Assembly (NCBI RefSeq): GCF_003268655.1
Contig: NZ_CP029642.1
Span: 3,534,001 to 3,598,000, forward strand
Reading direction: 5' to 3'
DNA length: 64,000 bases
From: Arthrobacter dokdonellae
GTDB lineage: Bacteria; Actinomycetota; Actinomycetes; Actinomycetales; Micrococcaceae
In this document: piece after piece, positions 1-9,357 of the stretch
Position numbering within the stretch: position 1 is the stretch's first letter
Layout of the letters: every line of letters starts with the position of its first letter
Made by a program: the position numbers and the translations under genes
The notes under the pieces: generated by a model
Told to the model about the DNA's origin: nothing
What the model saw: the letters and a program-made list of their open reading frames with translations, nothing else
The model's database searches: none

Positions 1-619
1 ACGTGTAGTCGGCCTTGGAGCGGCGGATGCCGTCGCGGTCCTCCGCATATTCCACAAACGGGATGGCGGCCGTGTCGGAGCGGAACGGTGTGCCGGTCAG
101 CGCCAGGCGGCGGGCCGCCGGGTCAAAGGCCTCCCGGATGCCGTCGCCCCAGGACAGCGCGTCTCCGCCGTGGTGGATCTCGTCCATGATGACCAGGGTG
201 CGGGCCGCTTCCGTCTTGGCCCGGTGGAGCAGCGGCTTGCTGGCCACCTGAGCGTACGTGACGGCGACGCCGATGAAGCCCCTGCCGTGGCGCCCGTCCG
301 CATTCTTGAAATTCGGGTCGATCGAGATGCCGACCCGTGCCGCCGCGTCCGCCCACTGGCGCTTAAGGTGGTCGGTGGGCGTGACGATCGTGACCCTGTT
401 GATGGTGCCGCGCGCGATCAGCTCGGTGGCGACGTGCAGGGCGAAGGTGGTCTTGCCGGCACCCGGCGTGGCCACGGCCAAAAAGTCCCGGGGCGCTTCG
501 GCGAAGTATTTTTCCATCGCCTCGGTCTGCCAGGCGCGCAGCTTTTGGGCCGTGCCCCAGGCCGCCCGCTCCGGGTAGGCGGGAGGCAGCGACGGGCCAC
601 CAAACAATGTTTCCGTCAC
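1..619 (-). CDS. DEAD/DEAH-box helicase, superfamily 2 (3' part outside window)
   Basis: The first 206 residues of a superfamily 2 nucleic-acid helicase are visible; the rest lies beyond the left edge. Reading from a GTG start at 619, a Walker A motif (ATPGAGKTT) appears near residue 50, a DEIHHGG Walker B/motif II near residue 138 and a TGTPFR motif III-like stretch near residue 168. The layout matches the DEAD/DEAH helicases related to UvrB/XPB-type ATPases that are common in Micrococcaceae. The window holds only the first RecA-like domain, so substrate (DNA or RNA) and any C-terminal domain cannot be judged. Start choice is moderate because no ATG precedes the conserved region. Confidence 0.85.
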   Translation of the reverse strand, partial: MTETLFGGPSLPPAYPERAAWGTAQKLRAWQTEAMEKYFAEAPRDFLAVATPGAGKTTFALHVATELIARGTINRVTIVTPTDHLKRQWADAAARVGISIDPNFKNADGRHGRGFIGVAVTYAQVASKPLLHRAKTEAARTLVIMDEIHHGGDALSWGDGIREAFDPAARRLALTGTPFRSDTAAIPFVEYAEDRDGIRRSKADYT

Positions 620-721
620 GAATTCCCCGCCATCAAATCACTTCTTCCCTGGGCGCCGCCGTCTTCCGGGCACGCCAAATAACGGCACGGAACCGCACCC
701 TTGAAACTGCCGTTGCTGCGT

Positions 722-1054
722 TTACTGCTTGGGATTCTTCGGGCCCTTGCCCTTGCCGCCGGAGGGGTTCATGCCCTCGTAGATGGCCTTGCATTCAGGG
801 CAGACAGGGAACTTGTGGGGGTCGCGGCCCGGCGTCCACACCTTGCCGCAGAGCGCCACCACGGGCTCGCCGGACATGGCAGATTCCATGATCTTTTCCT
901 TGCGCACGTAGTGCGAGAACCGTTCGCTGTCGCCGGGCTCGACCTGCTGGCGCAGTTCCTCGCGTTCAATGACAGCCGTTGACCCGCCGGTGTGGCCGGG
1001 GCTGTGCATGGGATCGTTTTCGAAGGGATCTGGTGGCAAGCTCATGGAAACCAT
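722..1054 (-). CDS. DUF3039 family small protein
   Basis: A 110-residue protein that resembles the actinobacterial DUF3039 family of unknown function. It has an acidic N-terminus, a central ALCGK...PVCPECK segment with spaced cysteines that could bind a metal, and a basic Gly/Lys-rich tail. The start at 1054 is preferred over the longer frame because GGAGAGG lies five bases upstream; an in-frame ATG at 1045 is an alternative. It lies just upstream (in transcription sense) of nothing obviously related: the helicase gene follows in the same direction after about 100 bases, so co-transcription is possible. Function is unknown. Confidence 0.8.
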   Translation of the reverse strand: MVSMSLPPDPFENDPMHSPGHTGGSTAVIEREELRQQVEPGDSERFSHYVRKEKIMESAMSGEPVVALCGKVWTPGRDPHKFPVCPECKAIYEGMNPSGGKGKGPKNPKQ

Positions 1055-1171
1055 TCTAGCCTCTCCGCCCGCCCGACTCACCCGGGCCCGCGCCCCCGCA
1101 GCGGGTCCCTCGCGGTTGTGGGCCCATCCAACCGCTCCAGGCACGCGACTCGCGGAACTGGCCTTTCTGGA

Positions 1172-1954
1172 CTAAAGCCCCTGCCAGGCGGGCTTGTTGT
1201 CGTAAGCATGGCGATAGGACGCGGCGCGGGCCAGCTTGGCGGCTGCCGCCTCGTCCACGAGGATGGTGGCGTGCGGGTGGAACTGCAGCACGGACGCCGG
1301 GCAGGCGGCGGAAACAGGGCCCTCAACGAAGTCGCGGACGGCCTGCGCCTTGCCGGCGCCGCAGGCCACCAGGACAACGTGGCGGGCATCCATGATGGTG
1401 CCCAGGCCTTGGGTCACCACGTGGTGGGGAACCTGGTCGATGTTGTCAAAGAAGCGGGCATTGTCCTGGCGCGTCTGGTCCGCGAGCGTCTTGATGCGCG
1501 TGCGGGAGGCCAGCGAGGACCCCGGCTCGTTGAAGCCAATGTGCCCGTTGGTCCCGACGCCGAGGATCTGCAGGTCCACCCCGCCGGCTGCCTTGATGGC
1601 TTGCTCGTAGGCGAGGCAGGCCGCGGCGATGTCCGCGGCGCTGCCGTCCGGCCCGTGCACGTTTTCCGGCGCAATGTCGACGCGGTTGGTGAACTCCCGC
1701 CGGATGACCTCGCGGTACGACTCAGGATGGCCCGCGGGCAGCCCCACGTATTCGTCCAGGGCAAAGCCCTGGGCACGGGTGAAGCTCAGGCCGGCTTCGT
1801 CGTGGCGGCGGGCCAGTTCGTCGTAGATGGGCAGCGGGGAGGATCCCGTGGCCAGGCCAAGGACGGCATGGGGCAGTTCGTGGACCAGGGCCTCGATGGC
1901 GTCTGCGGCGAGCGCGCCGACTTCCTTGCTGCTGGGGAGGATGATGACCTCCAT
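1172..1954 (-). CDS. nagB: Glucosamine-6-phosphate deaminase
   Basis: A 260-residue cytosolic enzyme converting glucosamine-6-phosphate to fructose-6-phosphate and ammonia, the last step of N-acetylglucosamine use. Family hallmarks are present: the GLATGSSPLPIY phosphate-binding loop near residue 35, ALDEY with the catalytic aspartate, GVGTNGHIGFNEPG around residue 130 and the C-terminal HATILVDEAAA segment. Length matches the NagB family. The ATG at 1954 is preferred over a longer frame from 1972 because AAAGGA sits nine bases upstream. The partner gene nagA lies about 10 kb away at 11745 on the other strand, so the two are not an operon here. Confidence 0.95.
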   Translation of the reverse strand: MEVIILPSSKEVGALAADAIEALVHELPHAVLGLATGSSPLPIYDELARRHDEAGLSFTRAQGFALDEYVGLPAGHPESYREVIRREFTNRVDIAPENVHGPDGSAADIAAACLAYEQAIKAAGGVDLQILGVGTNGHIGFNEPGSSLASRTRIKTLADQTRQDNARFFDNIDQVPHHVVTQGLGTIMDARHVVLVACGAGKAQAVRDFVEGPVSAACPASVLQFHPHATILVDEAAAAKLARAASYRHAYDNKPAWQGL

Positions 1955-2030
1955 GAAACACGATCCTTTCACGGCAGATGGCGTGCCGGTGCTGCGGGGG
2001 TGGGTGGGGGATGCACCTTTGCCCAGCAGG

Positions 2031-2076
2031 GACGCCCCGTCCGTCCTCCGCTGTGGCGCAGGACGGACAGGGCGTC
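2031..2076 (-). terminator. Strong hairpin between the ABC transporter remnant and nagB
   Basis: Two 17-base arms (2031-2047 and 2060-2076) are inverted complements with one C-A mismatch and a 12-base loop. The hairpin lies 44-89 bases past the stop of the ABC transporter remnant and about 80 bases before nagB, both transcribed leftward. It has no clear U-tract on the minus strand, so it is a probable rather than certain intrinsic terminator; it could also sit in the nagB leader. Confidence 0.55.
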
Positions 2077-2119
2077 ATTGCCGGACAAAACTGTTCGCTG
2101 AACCCAACCCTATCGAGTG

Positions 2120-3884
2120 TCAGCGGTCTGCCGAAACGGCCAGCAACAGTTCCGGCGCCCGGCTGTCGAAAAGCCACGCGCCCAGGCGGACACCGGCGAG
2201 CAGGAATCCGGAGCCCAGGACGAGGCCAGCGGTCAGCGATATCCAGCCAAACACCGGCTGGTTCGTGGCCATCGCCATGGTGGACAGCACAATTTCCGGT
2301 ACGATCAGGGGCCCGGCGCCGGCAAATCCCGCCAATTGAACCAGCCTCGTGGAGAGGTTGTTACCGGCCTTGGACTTCAGCGGGCTGTCCCCCGGGAGCG
2401 GTGCATTGATGGTGAATCGGGCCGAAAAGACGCTTGCCAGTCCCAGCGCACTGCCGACCACCCCGACGGTGAGTCCCAGGACGGCCGGGAGGAGATCCCA
2501 CGCCCCGGAGATGCCGCTGCCAACCACGGCGTACACGACGCCGAGCAGCAGGGCCAGGCTGCCGGCGGCAAGGGCGCGGCCGGCTCGATCGGCCGCGCCG
2601 GCTACGCCAGAGGCAAGGTGGAGCGCGAGGGCGGTGTTGTCGTAGGAGATGTCGGAGGAGATGCTCCACACCACCAGGAAGGCGGCCAGCACTCCTCCCA
2701 GCCCGAGGGTGGTGCCCAGCGCGCCAATGCCCATGGCCTGGGAGCCGGCAAAGACGAGCACCAGGGGCAGGAGCGGGGCGATGATCAATCCGGCGCTGTA
2801 GCGCGGGTCCCGAAGCCAGTACGTCATGCTACGCGCGGCCACGGCGCCCGTCGGGGTTGCCGGAAGGATCCTGAAGAAACCCATGTTTCCGGCGCTGCGG
2901 CTGGAGCCACCCGAGTAGGCGGCGTGACCAGGGCCTTGGACAGGCAGGCCTTCCAGATCCAGGCCAGGGCCGCAAGGGCGGCCACGGCGATGACCAGCTT
3001 GGCGCCGGCCGGTCCCCAGTGGCCGCGGGCCACGTCTGCGGGCACGGCCCAAATGGCGCCAAGCGGCGTCCAGGACAGGGCGGCGGCGAGCGAGGGCAGG
3101 TAGTCCTGGAGGTCCCGGACGCCGGCCGTGACGCCCGTGATGATGGGACCCACAAACAACAGCGGGACCAGCAGGATCACGCCGCTGAGGTCCCTGAACC
3201 GCCGGGAGGAGGCCAAGCTTGCGCTGGCTGCGGTCATGGCACGGGATGCGGCGATGCAGGTCAGGGCCGCAAGCGCGCCGCACAGGACGGCTGCCACCGC
3301 CGCCAGCGGATGCAGCCACCAGGCCGCGGCCGTGCCGACGCGCGCCAGCAGGGTGATGGCCCCCGGAATGCCGATGAAGCTGGACAATGCCAGCCCGACC
3401 AGCAGCGACTTCAGGGGAATCGCATAGGTGGTGAACCGGGCCGGATCCAAAGTCATGTCCAGCCCGGAGGCCACTACCGGGATGACCAGCCAGCCCAGGG
3501 ACGATGACCGTGCCGACCGCCTCGGGGCCCTGGGTTCCCAGCGCCACCAGGCCCACCAGCACCGCGCCCAAGACGCCGGACGCCGTCCGGCAGCAGGCCC
3601 ATGAGCCGCTTCGCCTCCAGCGGACTCCCCCAAACGTCGACGCCGTCGACCCACACGCTGCCGGCGTCCGGGCGCAGGAGGCCGGTGGCCATGGACAGGG
3701 AGGTGGTCTTGCCTGCACCGTTGGGCCCGACCAGACCGTAAAACGAGCCCGCGGGAACGTCCAGATTGATGGAGTTGACGGCGATCTTTGGGACGAAACG
3801 TTTGGCGAGGCCCCGGATGGCCAGGGCCGGGGGCCGCAGCCCGGCCGCCGGCGGCCCGGTCATTGGTGGCGAGTTCTCAGTCAT
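2120..3884 (-). pseudogene. Decayed ABC transporter: ATPase N-terminus joined to a frameshifted permease
   Basis: The first ~100 residues (from ATG 3884) are a normal ABC ATPase start, with Walker A GPNGAGKTT, and stop being ATPase-like after the segment GLLPDG at about 3590. Signature and Walker B motifs are absent. The sequence then turns directly into a multi-spanning ABC-2-type permease lacking its own start and first ~45 residues. This suggests a deletion of roughly the C-terminal two-thirds of the ATPase plus the permease start. The permease frame is broken again near 3498-3500, where an extra G in a GGG run (plus strand) splits VIVLGWLVIP, and near 2915-2925. It then runs to the stop at 2120. 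With three lesions it is very unlikely to work. Some lesions could be sequencing errors; the missing ATPase motifs could not. Confidence 0.85.
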
Positions 3885-4012
3885 AGCGCCACCCTAACAA
3901 TCCGCCGGGAGGGAGTTCACCATCCGAAAGGATGACTTCCGCCGGGCTGCTGCAGGCGGGAGCGGCCGCCGGGACCCGCTGGGAAAGGCGCTCGAACCCC
4001 GCCGTGCTGCCG

Positions 4013-4954
4013 CTAGAACAGGGCGCGGGCCAGAGCCTGTCGTGACGCCGAGACGCGGGGGTCGGAGGTGCCGACAACCTCGTACAGTTCCAGCAGGCGC
4101 AGCCGGGCTGTTTCCCGTTCGGGACCAAAGTGCAGGGAGATGAACTTCACCAGCCGGGCGAAGGCATCCTCGACATGGCCGCCCGTGACATCCAGGTCGG
4201 CCACCGCCAGCTGGGCCTCGGCATCGTCCGGGTCCCCGGCGGCACGCGTGCGCACGGCTGCGGCCTGTGTCGAATCCAGCTCGGCTGTCCGGCGCATGAG
4301 GTGGACCTGTGCCAGCCCGACCTTTGCATCGACGTCGTTCGGCTTCTCGGCGAGGGCCTTTTCGTAGGAGGCCTGCGCGGTGGCAAAGTCGCCGGCTTCG
4401 ATGGCGTCAAAGGCGGCCTGGTGCAGGGGCGGCAGCGGGGGCGCCTCGGCCGCCGCAGTGTCCGGGGCGCCGCCGAGGTTTCCGGTGACCCCGTTGGTGG
4501 CGGCCACCTTGAGAAGTTCGTCGAGGAAGGACTTGATCTGCTCTTCCGGCAGGTCACCCTCAAAAAGGGGCACGGGCTGGCCGTTGACCAGTGCCACCAC
4601 GGTGGGAATGGCGGCGACGCCGAATGCCTGCGCGATCCCCGGACTCGTGTCGGCATCGACACGGCCCAGGGCAATCCTGCCGGCGTAATCGTTCATGAGC
4701 TTTTCGAGCACGCCGTTGAGGACGGCCGATTGATTGGAGCGGCCAGAACCCAGCGAAACCACCACGGGCACCTTCTGGGACAGGCCCACGAACTCCTGGA
4801 AACTTTGCTCGTTGACGTCCACGGCGTAGGGCGATCCGCCACCGGCAGCGGCCGCCGGTGCCGTGGCACGGCTCTTTAATGCTGAAAGGTCGACGGCGCC
4901 GCGCAGGTTGGGTCCGGACGGCGGGACGGCGGGCATGGAACTGTTTTGGCTCAT
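4013..4954 (-). CDS. Thioredoxin-like TPR protein, YbbN/CnoX family
   Basis: A 313-residue protein with a thioredoxin fold (about residues 45-150) followed by tetratricopeptide-like helices (about 170-310), the architecture of YbbN/CnoX co-chaperones. The usual CxxC redox site is replaced by SGRSNQ, so it should not act as a disulphide reductase; actinobacterial homologues typically lack the cysteines too. Conserved thioredoxin landmarks remain: GRVDADTSPGIAQAFGV and the cis-proline loop AIPTVVAL. The Pro/Ala-rich N-terminal 40 residues are probably flexible. It is probably a cytosolic chaperone or holdase; the client is unknown. It is a single gene between the ABC remnant and the large membrane protein. 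Confidence 0.88.
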   Translation of the reverse strand: MSQNSSMPAVPPSGPNLRGAVDLSALKSRATAPAAAAGGGSPYAVDVNEQSFQEFVGLSQKVPVVVSLGSGRSNQSAVLNGVLEKLMNDYAGRIALGRVDADTSPGIAQAFGVAAIPTVVALVNGQPVPLFEGDLPEEQIKSFLDELLKVAATNGVTGNLGGAPDTAAAEAPPLPPLHQAAFDAIEAGDFATAQASYEKALAEKPNDVDAKVGLAQVHLMRRTAELDSTQAAAVRTRAAGDPDDAEAQLAVADLDVTGGHVEDAFARLVKFISLHFGPERETARLRLLELYEVVGTSDPRVSASRQALARALF

Positions 4955-5028
4955 GGATTCACTCTAACTGTGCCGTGCCCGCCGCGTTGGGGAATCACGC
5001 CGCGGGCGAAACTGACGGTGGGGGCCGG

Positions 5029-7680
5029 CTACTTGAACTTCGCCCCGATCAAGTTGCGGTTGGCCGAGACGATGCTGATCTGGCCTTTGGCCGAGGCCGG
5101 CGGGATATACATGACTATCGGTTCGGCGTAGCTGAGCACGAAGCCCTTGGTGGTTTCCGTCCCGCCCGCGAACACGGCGGCGTCGGCGCCGATGGTCAAG
5201 GTTGCCTCAGCCTTCGACGTGGCGTCGATGCCGAAGGTGTAGCCGGCCACCACCATGGCGCCGCCATCGGCGGTGCGCATGGCCAGGGCCGTCTTCATGT
5301 CCGGCGTGTGGCTGAACACGTACGTGGCGTCCTTGGCCTCCTTGAGCACCTGGGCCTGCGTGTTGAGGACGCTGGGGATATACACGCTGTCCTTGAACGT
5401 CGACTTCCACTTGCTGTCGGCCTTGGTCAGCCTGTCACTCAAGGCCGCGATCGCGTCCTTCGGGCTCATCTGGAGCCCCGTGGCGGAATTCAGCGGAACG
5501 CTCGCAGCGCCTTCCTTGTCGACCGTGGGGAACGTCTGGCCCGGCAGCAGCGGGGTGGCATTGATGAGCTTGTAGTTCTCGCGGGCGCTGGCCTGGACGA
5601 GCGTCAGCAGCTGGGGAAGGGCGTTGCCTTCTCCCTGCGTGACGATCATGGCCGAGCGCGGCCACGTGGAGTCGGTGGTGACCACCCGGGCGAGCAGCTT
5701 GGTGCTGTTGACCGGGTCCACCGCCGCCTGCTTGGAGACCTTGGAGCGGATCTTGTAGTTTGCCGCGCGAATTTGCAATGCCAAGCCGGCTACCCGTGGC
5801 TCAAGCTCCTTGGCGTTTTTGGCGTTGTCGCCCGAGGCGACCACCGTGGAAACGGCCGCTGCAATCTTTTGCACCTGGCTGTCCAGAAGCACCGGCAGGC
5901 CCGCAGTGGGCGCAGCAGTTGCTCCGGCGGTGCTGCCCGCGGACGGGCTCGGCGTGGACGACGCCGTGGGACCGGAAGCCGGCGTCGTGGGGTCTGCGGC
6001 CACGGCCGGCCCCATCGTCCCCGCGACCAGGACCGCCACGAGGGCGGCCGCCCAACGGGCCTTCCGCGGCACGCCGCGGACGAGCCGGGCCCAAGCGTCG
6101 GCGGGGGGCCTGACGGTACGGTCGCTCTTCCCCTCTGCCGGCTTGTTTTTGGCACCCCTCTTGAAAGAGCGCTTGGGTTTCATCCTGCCTTTGCCCCCCG
6201 GGGTTTCCCCGGCAACGGCCGGCGACTGCCCGCCAACGGACGTACCGGAGCCCTCACCGGACGTACCGGAGCCGCCACCGTCGCCATCGCTCTCGCGGCC
6301 GCTCCCGGATTCGCCTCCGCGCTTTGCAGAGTCACCCTGCCCTGAGGGGTCGTCCCTGCCGACATGCCACTTGCCGGCGTCGGAGGTGCCGGAGGCGCCA
6401 GCATCGGTGCCAGCAGTGCCCGCGGTGCCGGTATCGGTGCCGGTGGAGTTTTTTGCGCCCGCGGTGCCCGCGGCACCGGAGATGCCGGCGGCGCTGGAGA
6501 TACCCGCGGCCCCTGCGTCGTTGCCCAAGGTGCTGGCGGAGCCTTTCGACGCCGTCGTGTCATTGCCACTGCCCTGGCGCCCGGCGGCCTCCGTACCCGC
6601 GACCTGACCCAAGTCCTGGCCGTCCTCGGTCCTGCCGGAGCCTGGCACATCCTCCGAGGAGCGCGCGCCCCCGCCTGCATCTGTGTCTGCGTCTGAGCCC
6701 ATGCCCGCCCCAGTGGCTGCGTCTGCGTCTGCGCCCGTACCGGGAACCGGCATCGCCGAGGTTTCAGCCGCGCCGGGCCCGCTGGAACCCAGCGTCCCGG
6801 GAAGGGCTGAGGCGTGGTCCGGCCCGTTGCCGTGGCCACCGGCAATGCCCGCACCCACACCACCTGAAGCTGCACCACCTGTGCGGGCCACCGCCGCGGC
6901 CTCGGTCCTGCGTGCGGCGCGGCGCGCATCCGCGATCGTGGCCGGTTTGGGAATTCGGTCCCGGGCCGCCCTTTCCCTGTCGGCCACGAGCTTTTCCACT
7001 TCCACCGCTCCCATGGCGGGATCCGAAGGCGCCCGACCCGCGGCGCGACGGCCGGCCACGGCCGCCTGGGGCTTGCGCGGTGCAATGAAGAGCAGCAGCG
7101 CGGCGAGTGCCAGCAGTGCCGAGCCGATGACCATCAACGGAACAGCCCACGGGGTTCCCGCGGCGTTGTCAGTGGTCAGCGTAATGTCGGTGGGGGCAGG
7201 CGCCGTGCCGTCCGAGGACACCAGAAGCGCCCAGTCGCCATGGCCGGGGGCCTGCCACGTGTAGCTGAGTTCGCCCGTGCCCTTTTCCTCGCTGACCCAC
7301 ATGTCCGAGCCTGCAGGGTTGGGTACCTTCGCCGCACCGGCAATGCTCTTGGCGGTCAGGGCGGTGAAGTCACTGTTCACGCCCGTAATGTCGGTGTGCG
7401 CGGCATCGCCCACCCAGCCGGTGATGTCACGCTGCTGCGCAACGGCAAGCTGGATGGGTCCCTTGGCCTTGATGGTCATGGTGAAGTTTCCATCCTTGGC
7501 CTTTAGTACGTCGGGCCCAATGACTGTCAAGGGAGACGGCGTGACACTGCCCTGGACGCCAGCTGTGACGGTGGCGGGCGGAAGCCAGATGGTGCGCTGG
7601 CCAATCCCCAGCCCGAGGACCACCAGGCCCAAAATGGCCAGGACAATTGCAATCTTGGAACGCAACAACATACCTATCAT
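5029..7680 (-). CDS. Large membrane-anchored protein with low-complexity cytoplasmic linker
   Basis: An 883-residue protein with no enzyme motif I can name. Residues 9-27 form a first membrane segment, followed by a ~150-residue extracytoplasmic domain rich in beta-type Thr/Gly sequence. A second membrane segment lies at ~179-200. Residues ~205-535 are a long linker rich in Gly, Ala, Ser, Thr and Asp with GTAGT-type repeats, ending in a basic KPKRSFKRG stretch. A third membrane segment (~543-562) is followed by an extracytoplasmic C-terminal domain of ~300 residues. The C-terminal part resembles proteins found next to glycan or transporter genes in other Micrococcaceae, now grouped as an uncharacterised domain (I believe DUF8094). 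Function unknown; cell-envelope location inferred. Confidence 0.75.
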   Translation of the reverse strand: MIGMLLRSKIAIVLAILGLVVLGLGIGQRTIWLPPATVTAGVQGSVTPSPLTVIGPDVLKAKDGNFTMTIKAKGPIQLAVAQQRDITGWVGDAAHTDITGVNSDFTALTAKSIAGAAKVPNPAGSDMWVSEEKGTGELSYTWQAPGHGDWALLVSSDGTAPAPTDITLTTDNAAGTPWAVPLMVIGSALLALAALLLFIAPRKPQAAVAGRRAAGRAPSDPAMGAVEVEKLVADRERAARDRIPKPATIADARRAARRTEAAAVARTGGAASGGVGAGIAGGHGNGPDHASALPGTLGSSGPGAAETSAMPVPGTGADADAATGAGMGSDADTDAGGGARSSEDVPGSGRTEDGQDLGQVAGTEAAGRQGSGNDTTASKGSASTLGNDAGAAGISSAAGISGAAGTAGAKNSTGTDTGTAGTAGTDAGASGTSDAGKWHVGRDDPSGQGDSAKRGGESGSGRESDGDGGGSGTSGEGSGTSVGGQSPAVAGETPGGKGRMKPKRSFKRGAKNKPAEGKSDRTVRPPADAWARLVRGVPRKARWAAALVAVLVAGTMGPAVAADPTTPASGPTASSTPSPSAGSTAGATAAPTAGLPVLLDSQVQKIAAAVSTVVASGDNAKNAKELEPRVAGLALQIRAANYKIRSKVSKQAAVDPVNSTKLLARVVTTDSTWPRSAMIVTQGEGNALPQLLTLVQASARENYKLINATPLLPGQTFPTVDKEGAASVPLNSATGLQMSPKDAIAALSDRLTKADSKWKSTFKDSVYIPSVLNTQAQVLKEAKDATYVFSHTPDMKTALAMRTADGGAMVVAGYTFGIDATSKAEATLTIGADAAVFAGGTETTKGFVLSYAEPIVMYIPPASAKGQISIVSANRNLIGAKFK

Positions 7681-7851
7681 CGGCGGAAAACTACTTTGGT
7701 CGATCCTTCAAGGGTAACCGAAACGTTACCTTTGGCCCCGTTTTGCGAGGAAACTCTCACCCGGGAAAGCGGTGCGGTCCGGACCCGGAACGTCCGGGCG
7801 CGGCCTCTGGGCAAGCCCGAAATGAGCGCTGGCGGGCGGGCTCCGCTGATA

Positions 7852-9357
7852 ATGTCGACTCACCATGAACAACTGGGGTGTGGGCAGGTCTCCCGCTCCC
7901 GAACATTAAGGCAGCCTTCCTTGAGTTCTACCCGTGACACTGACGCACCCGAGCCGGATCCCGCGGACCACAACCCGGAAACAAAGGACCACGCCGGCGC
8001 CGGACCCCACGTGCCCGGCACCCGGGTGCCGCCCCCGGCGCCCGGCGCGGCCGCGTCTGAAAGTGAAGGGTCGGGACAAACCGGGCCGCCAACGGCTGCG
8101 GACGAAACCCCGGCGGGAGGGCATGGCGGGGCAGCCGCGCCACGTCCGGCGTCGACCTTCCCTGCGGGGCGGCAGACCGCGGCGGGGTGGCGCTCCTGGC
8201 TGGCGCAAAAGGTCCGCCAGCCGCTGCCGGGCGCCCAGCCTCGCGTGCGCTTCGCTTTGCCGTCCGAATCGCTCGAGGATGCCGTCGCAACACCTGCTGG
8301 CAACATTCCGGCGTCCGGCGGCATGTTCCGCCACCCGATCTATTTCGGTTTCATGGGCACCGTTGGCGTCGGCATCGCCATTTTCCTGAATTACATCGTG
8401 GCGAACACGTCCCAGCTGCTGCTGTGGATAGTCACGGCCCTGTTCATCGCGCTCGGCCTGGACCCCGTCGTGCGGTGGCTGGAGACACGGAAGGTGCCGC
8501 GGCCGCTGGGCATTGTGCTGACCCTTGTGGTCCTGTTGGGCGCAGTGGCCATCTTCTTCGCCACCCTCATCCCCACGATCGTCGACCAGACCACGCAGCT
8601 TGTCCAGAAGGCGCCCGGTTGGATCAACGACTTCCTCAGCTCCGACCTGTTCCATCAGCTGGACGTGCAGTACCACGTGGTGGACACCATCAACCAACAG
8701 GTGGCCAAATTCTTCCAAAACGCCCAGACGGTCGGGGGCGTGTTCGGCGGCGTGGTGGGGGTGGGCACCACCATCGCGAACGGCCTGTTCGGCACGTTGA
8801 TTGTGCTGGTCCTGAGCCTGTACTTCCTGGCGTCGATGCCGTCCATCAAGAAGTGGGGCTATCGCCTGGCGCCGCGATCCCGGCGCGCGCGCGTGGAAGA
8901 GCTGAGCGAGGAAATCACCCGCGGCGTGGGCAACTACGTGATCGGCCAGGCCTGTGTGGCGATCCTCAATGCCGCCTTTGCGTTCATCGTGATGAGCATC
9001 CTGCACGTGCCGTTCAGTGTTCTGCTGGCCTTTGTGGTGGCCCTCCTTGCCTTCATCCCGCTGGTGGGCGGCATGCTGGCGGCCGTGGTGGTCACGGCCG
9101 TCAGCCTGACACTGGGGTGGCAGACGGCCATCATCTACGCCATCTGCCACTTTGCCTACCTGCAGTTTGAGGCCTACTTCATCTCCCCCCGCATCATGCA
9201 GAAGGCCGTAGCCGTCCCGGGCGCCATTGCCGTCATTTCCGTCATTGCCGGCGGCAGCCTGCTCGGCGTTCTCGGCGCGCTCATCGCCATTCCGACCGCC
9301 GCGGCCGTGATGCTGCTGGTCAAGGAAGTGTTCATTGCGCGCCAGGACAAGATGTAG
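7852..9357 (+). CDS. AI-2E family transporter (PF01594 type)
   Basis: About 500 residues. The N-terminal ~150 are Pro/Ala-rich and poorly conserved, then comes an AI-2E/UPF0118-type membrane domain with about eight hydrophobic segments. Recognisable stretches are IALGLDPVVRWLETR, the central amphipathic region with VQKAPGWINDF, and LLAFVVALLAFIPLVGG plus the terminal AIPTAAAVMLLVKEV. Members export small molecules or act as Na+/H+ antiporters; the name comes from E. coli TqsA, and substrate cannot be inferred. The start is uncertain: ATG 7852 is given, but TTG 7921 is plausible since the extra residues are not conserved. It is divergent from the large membrane protein at 7680. Confidence 0.85.
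   Translation: MSTHHEQLGCGQVSRSRTLRQPSLSSTRDTDAPEPDPADHNPETKDHAGAGPHVPGTRVPPPAPGAAASESEGSGQTGPPTAADETPAGGHGGAAAPRPASTFPAGRQTAAGWRSWLAQKVRQPLPGAQPRVRFALPSESLEDAVATPAGNIPASGGMFRHPIYFGFMGTVGVGIAIFLNYIVANTSQLLLWIVTALFIALGLDPVVRWLETRKVPRPLGIVLTLVVLLGAVAIFFATLIPTIVDQTTQLVQKAPGWINDFLSSDLFHQLDVQYHVVDTINQQVAKFFQNAQTVGGVFGGVVGVGTTIANGLFGTLIVLVLSLYFLASMPSIKKWGYRLAPRSRRARVEELSEEITRGVGNYVIGQACVAILNAAFAFIVMSILHVPFSVLLAFVVALLAFIPLVGGMLAAVVVTAVSLTLGWQTAIIYAICHFAYLQFEAYFISPRIMQKAVAVPGAIAVISVIAGGSLLGVLGALIAIPTAAAVMLLVKEVFIARQDKM

Noticed and set aside
4858..6345. Long plus-strand open frame antisense to the large membrane protein and thioredoxin-like gene
   Set aside because: Codon use and GC pattern favour the minus-strand genes; the antisense product is Arg/Gly-rich without domains, as expected for high-GC shadow frames.
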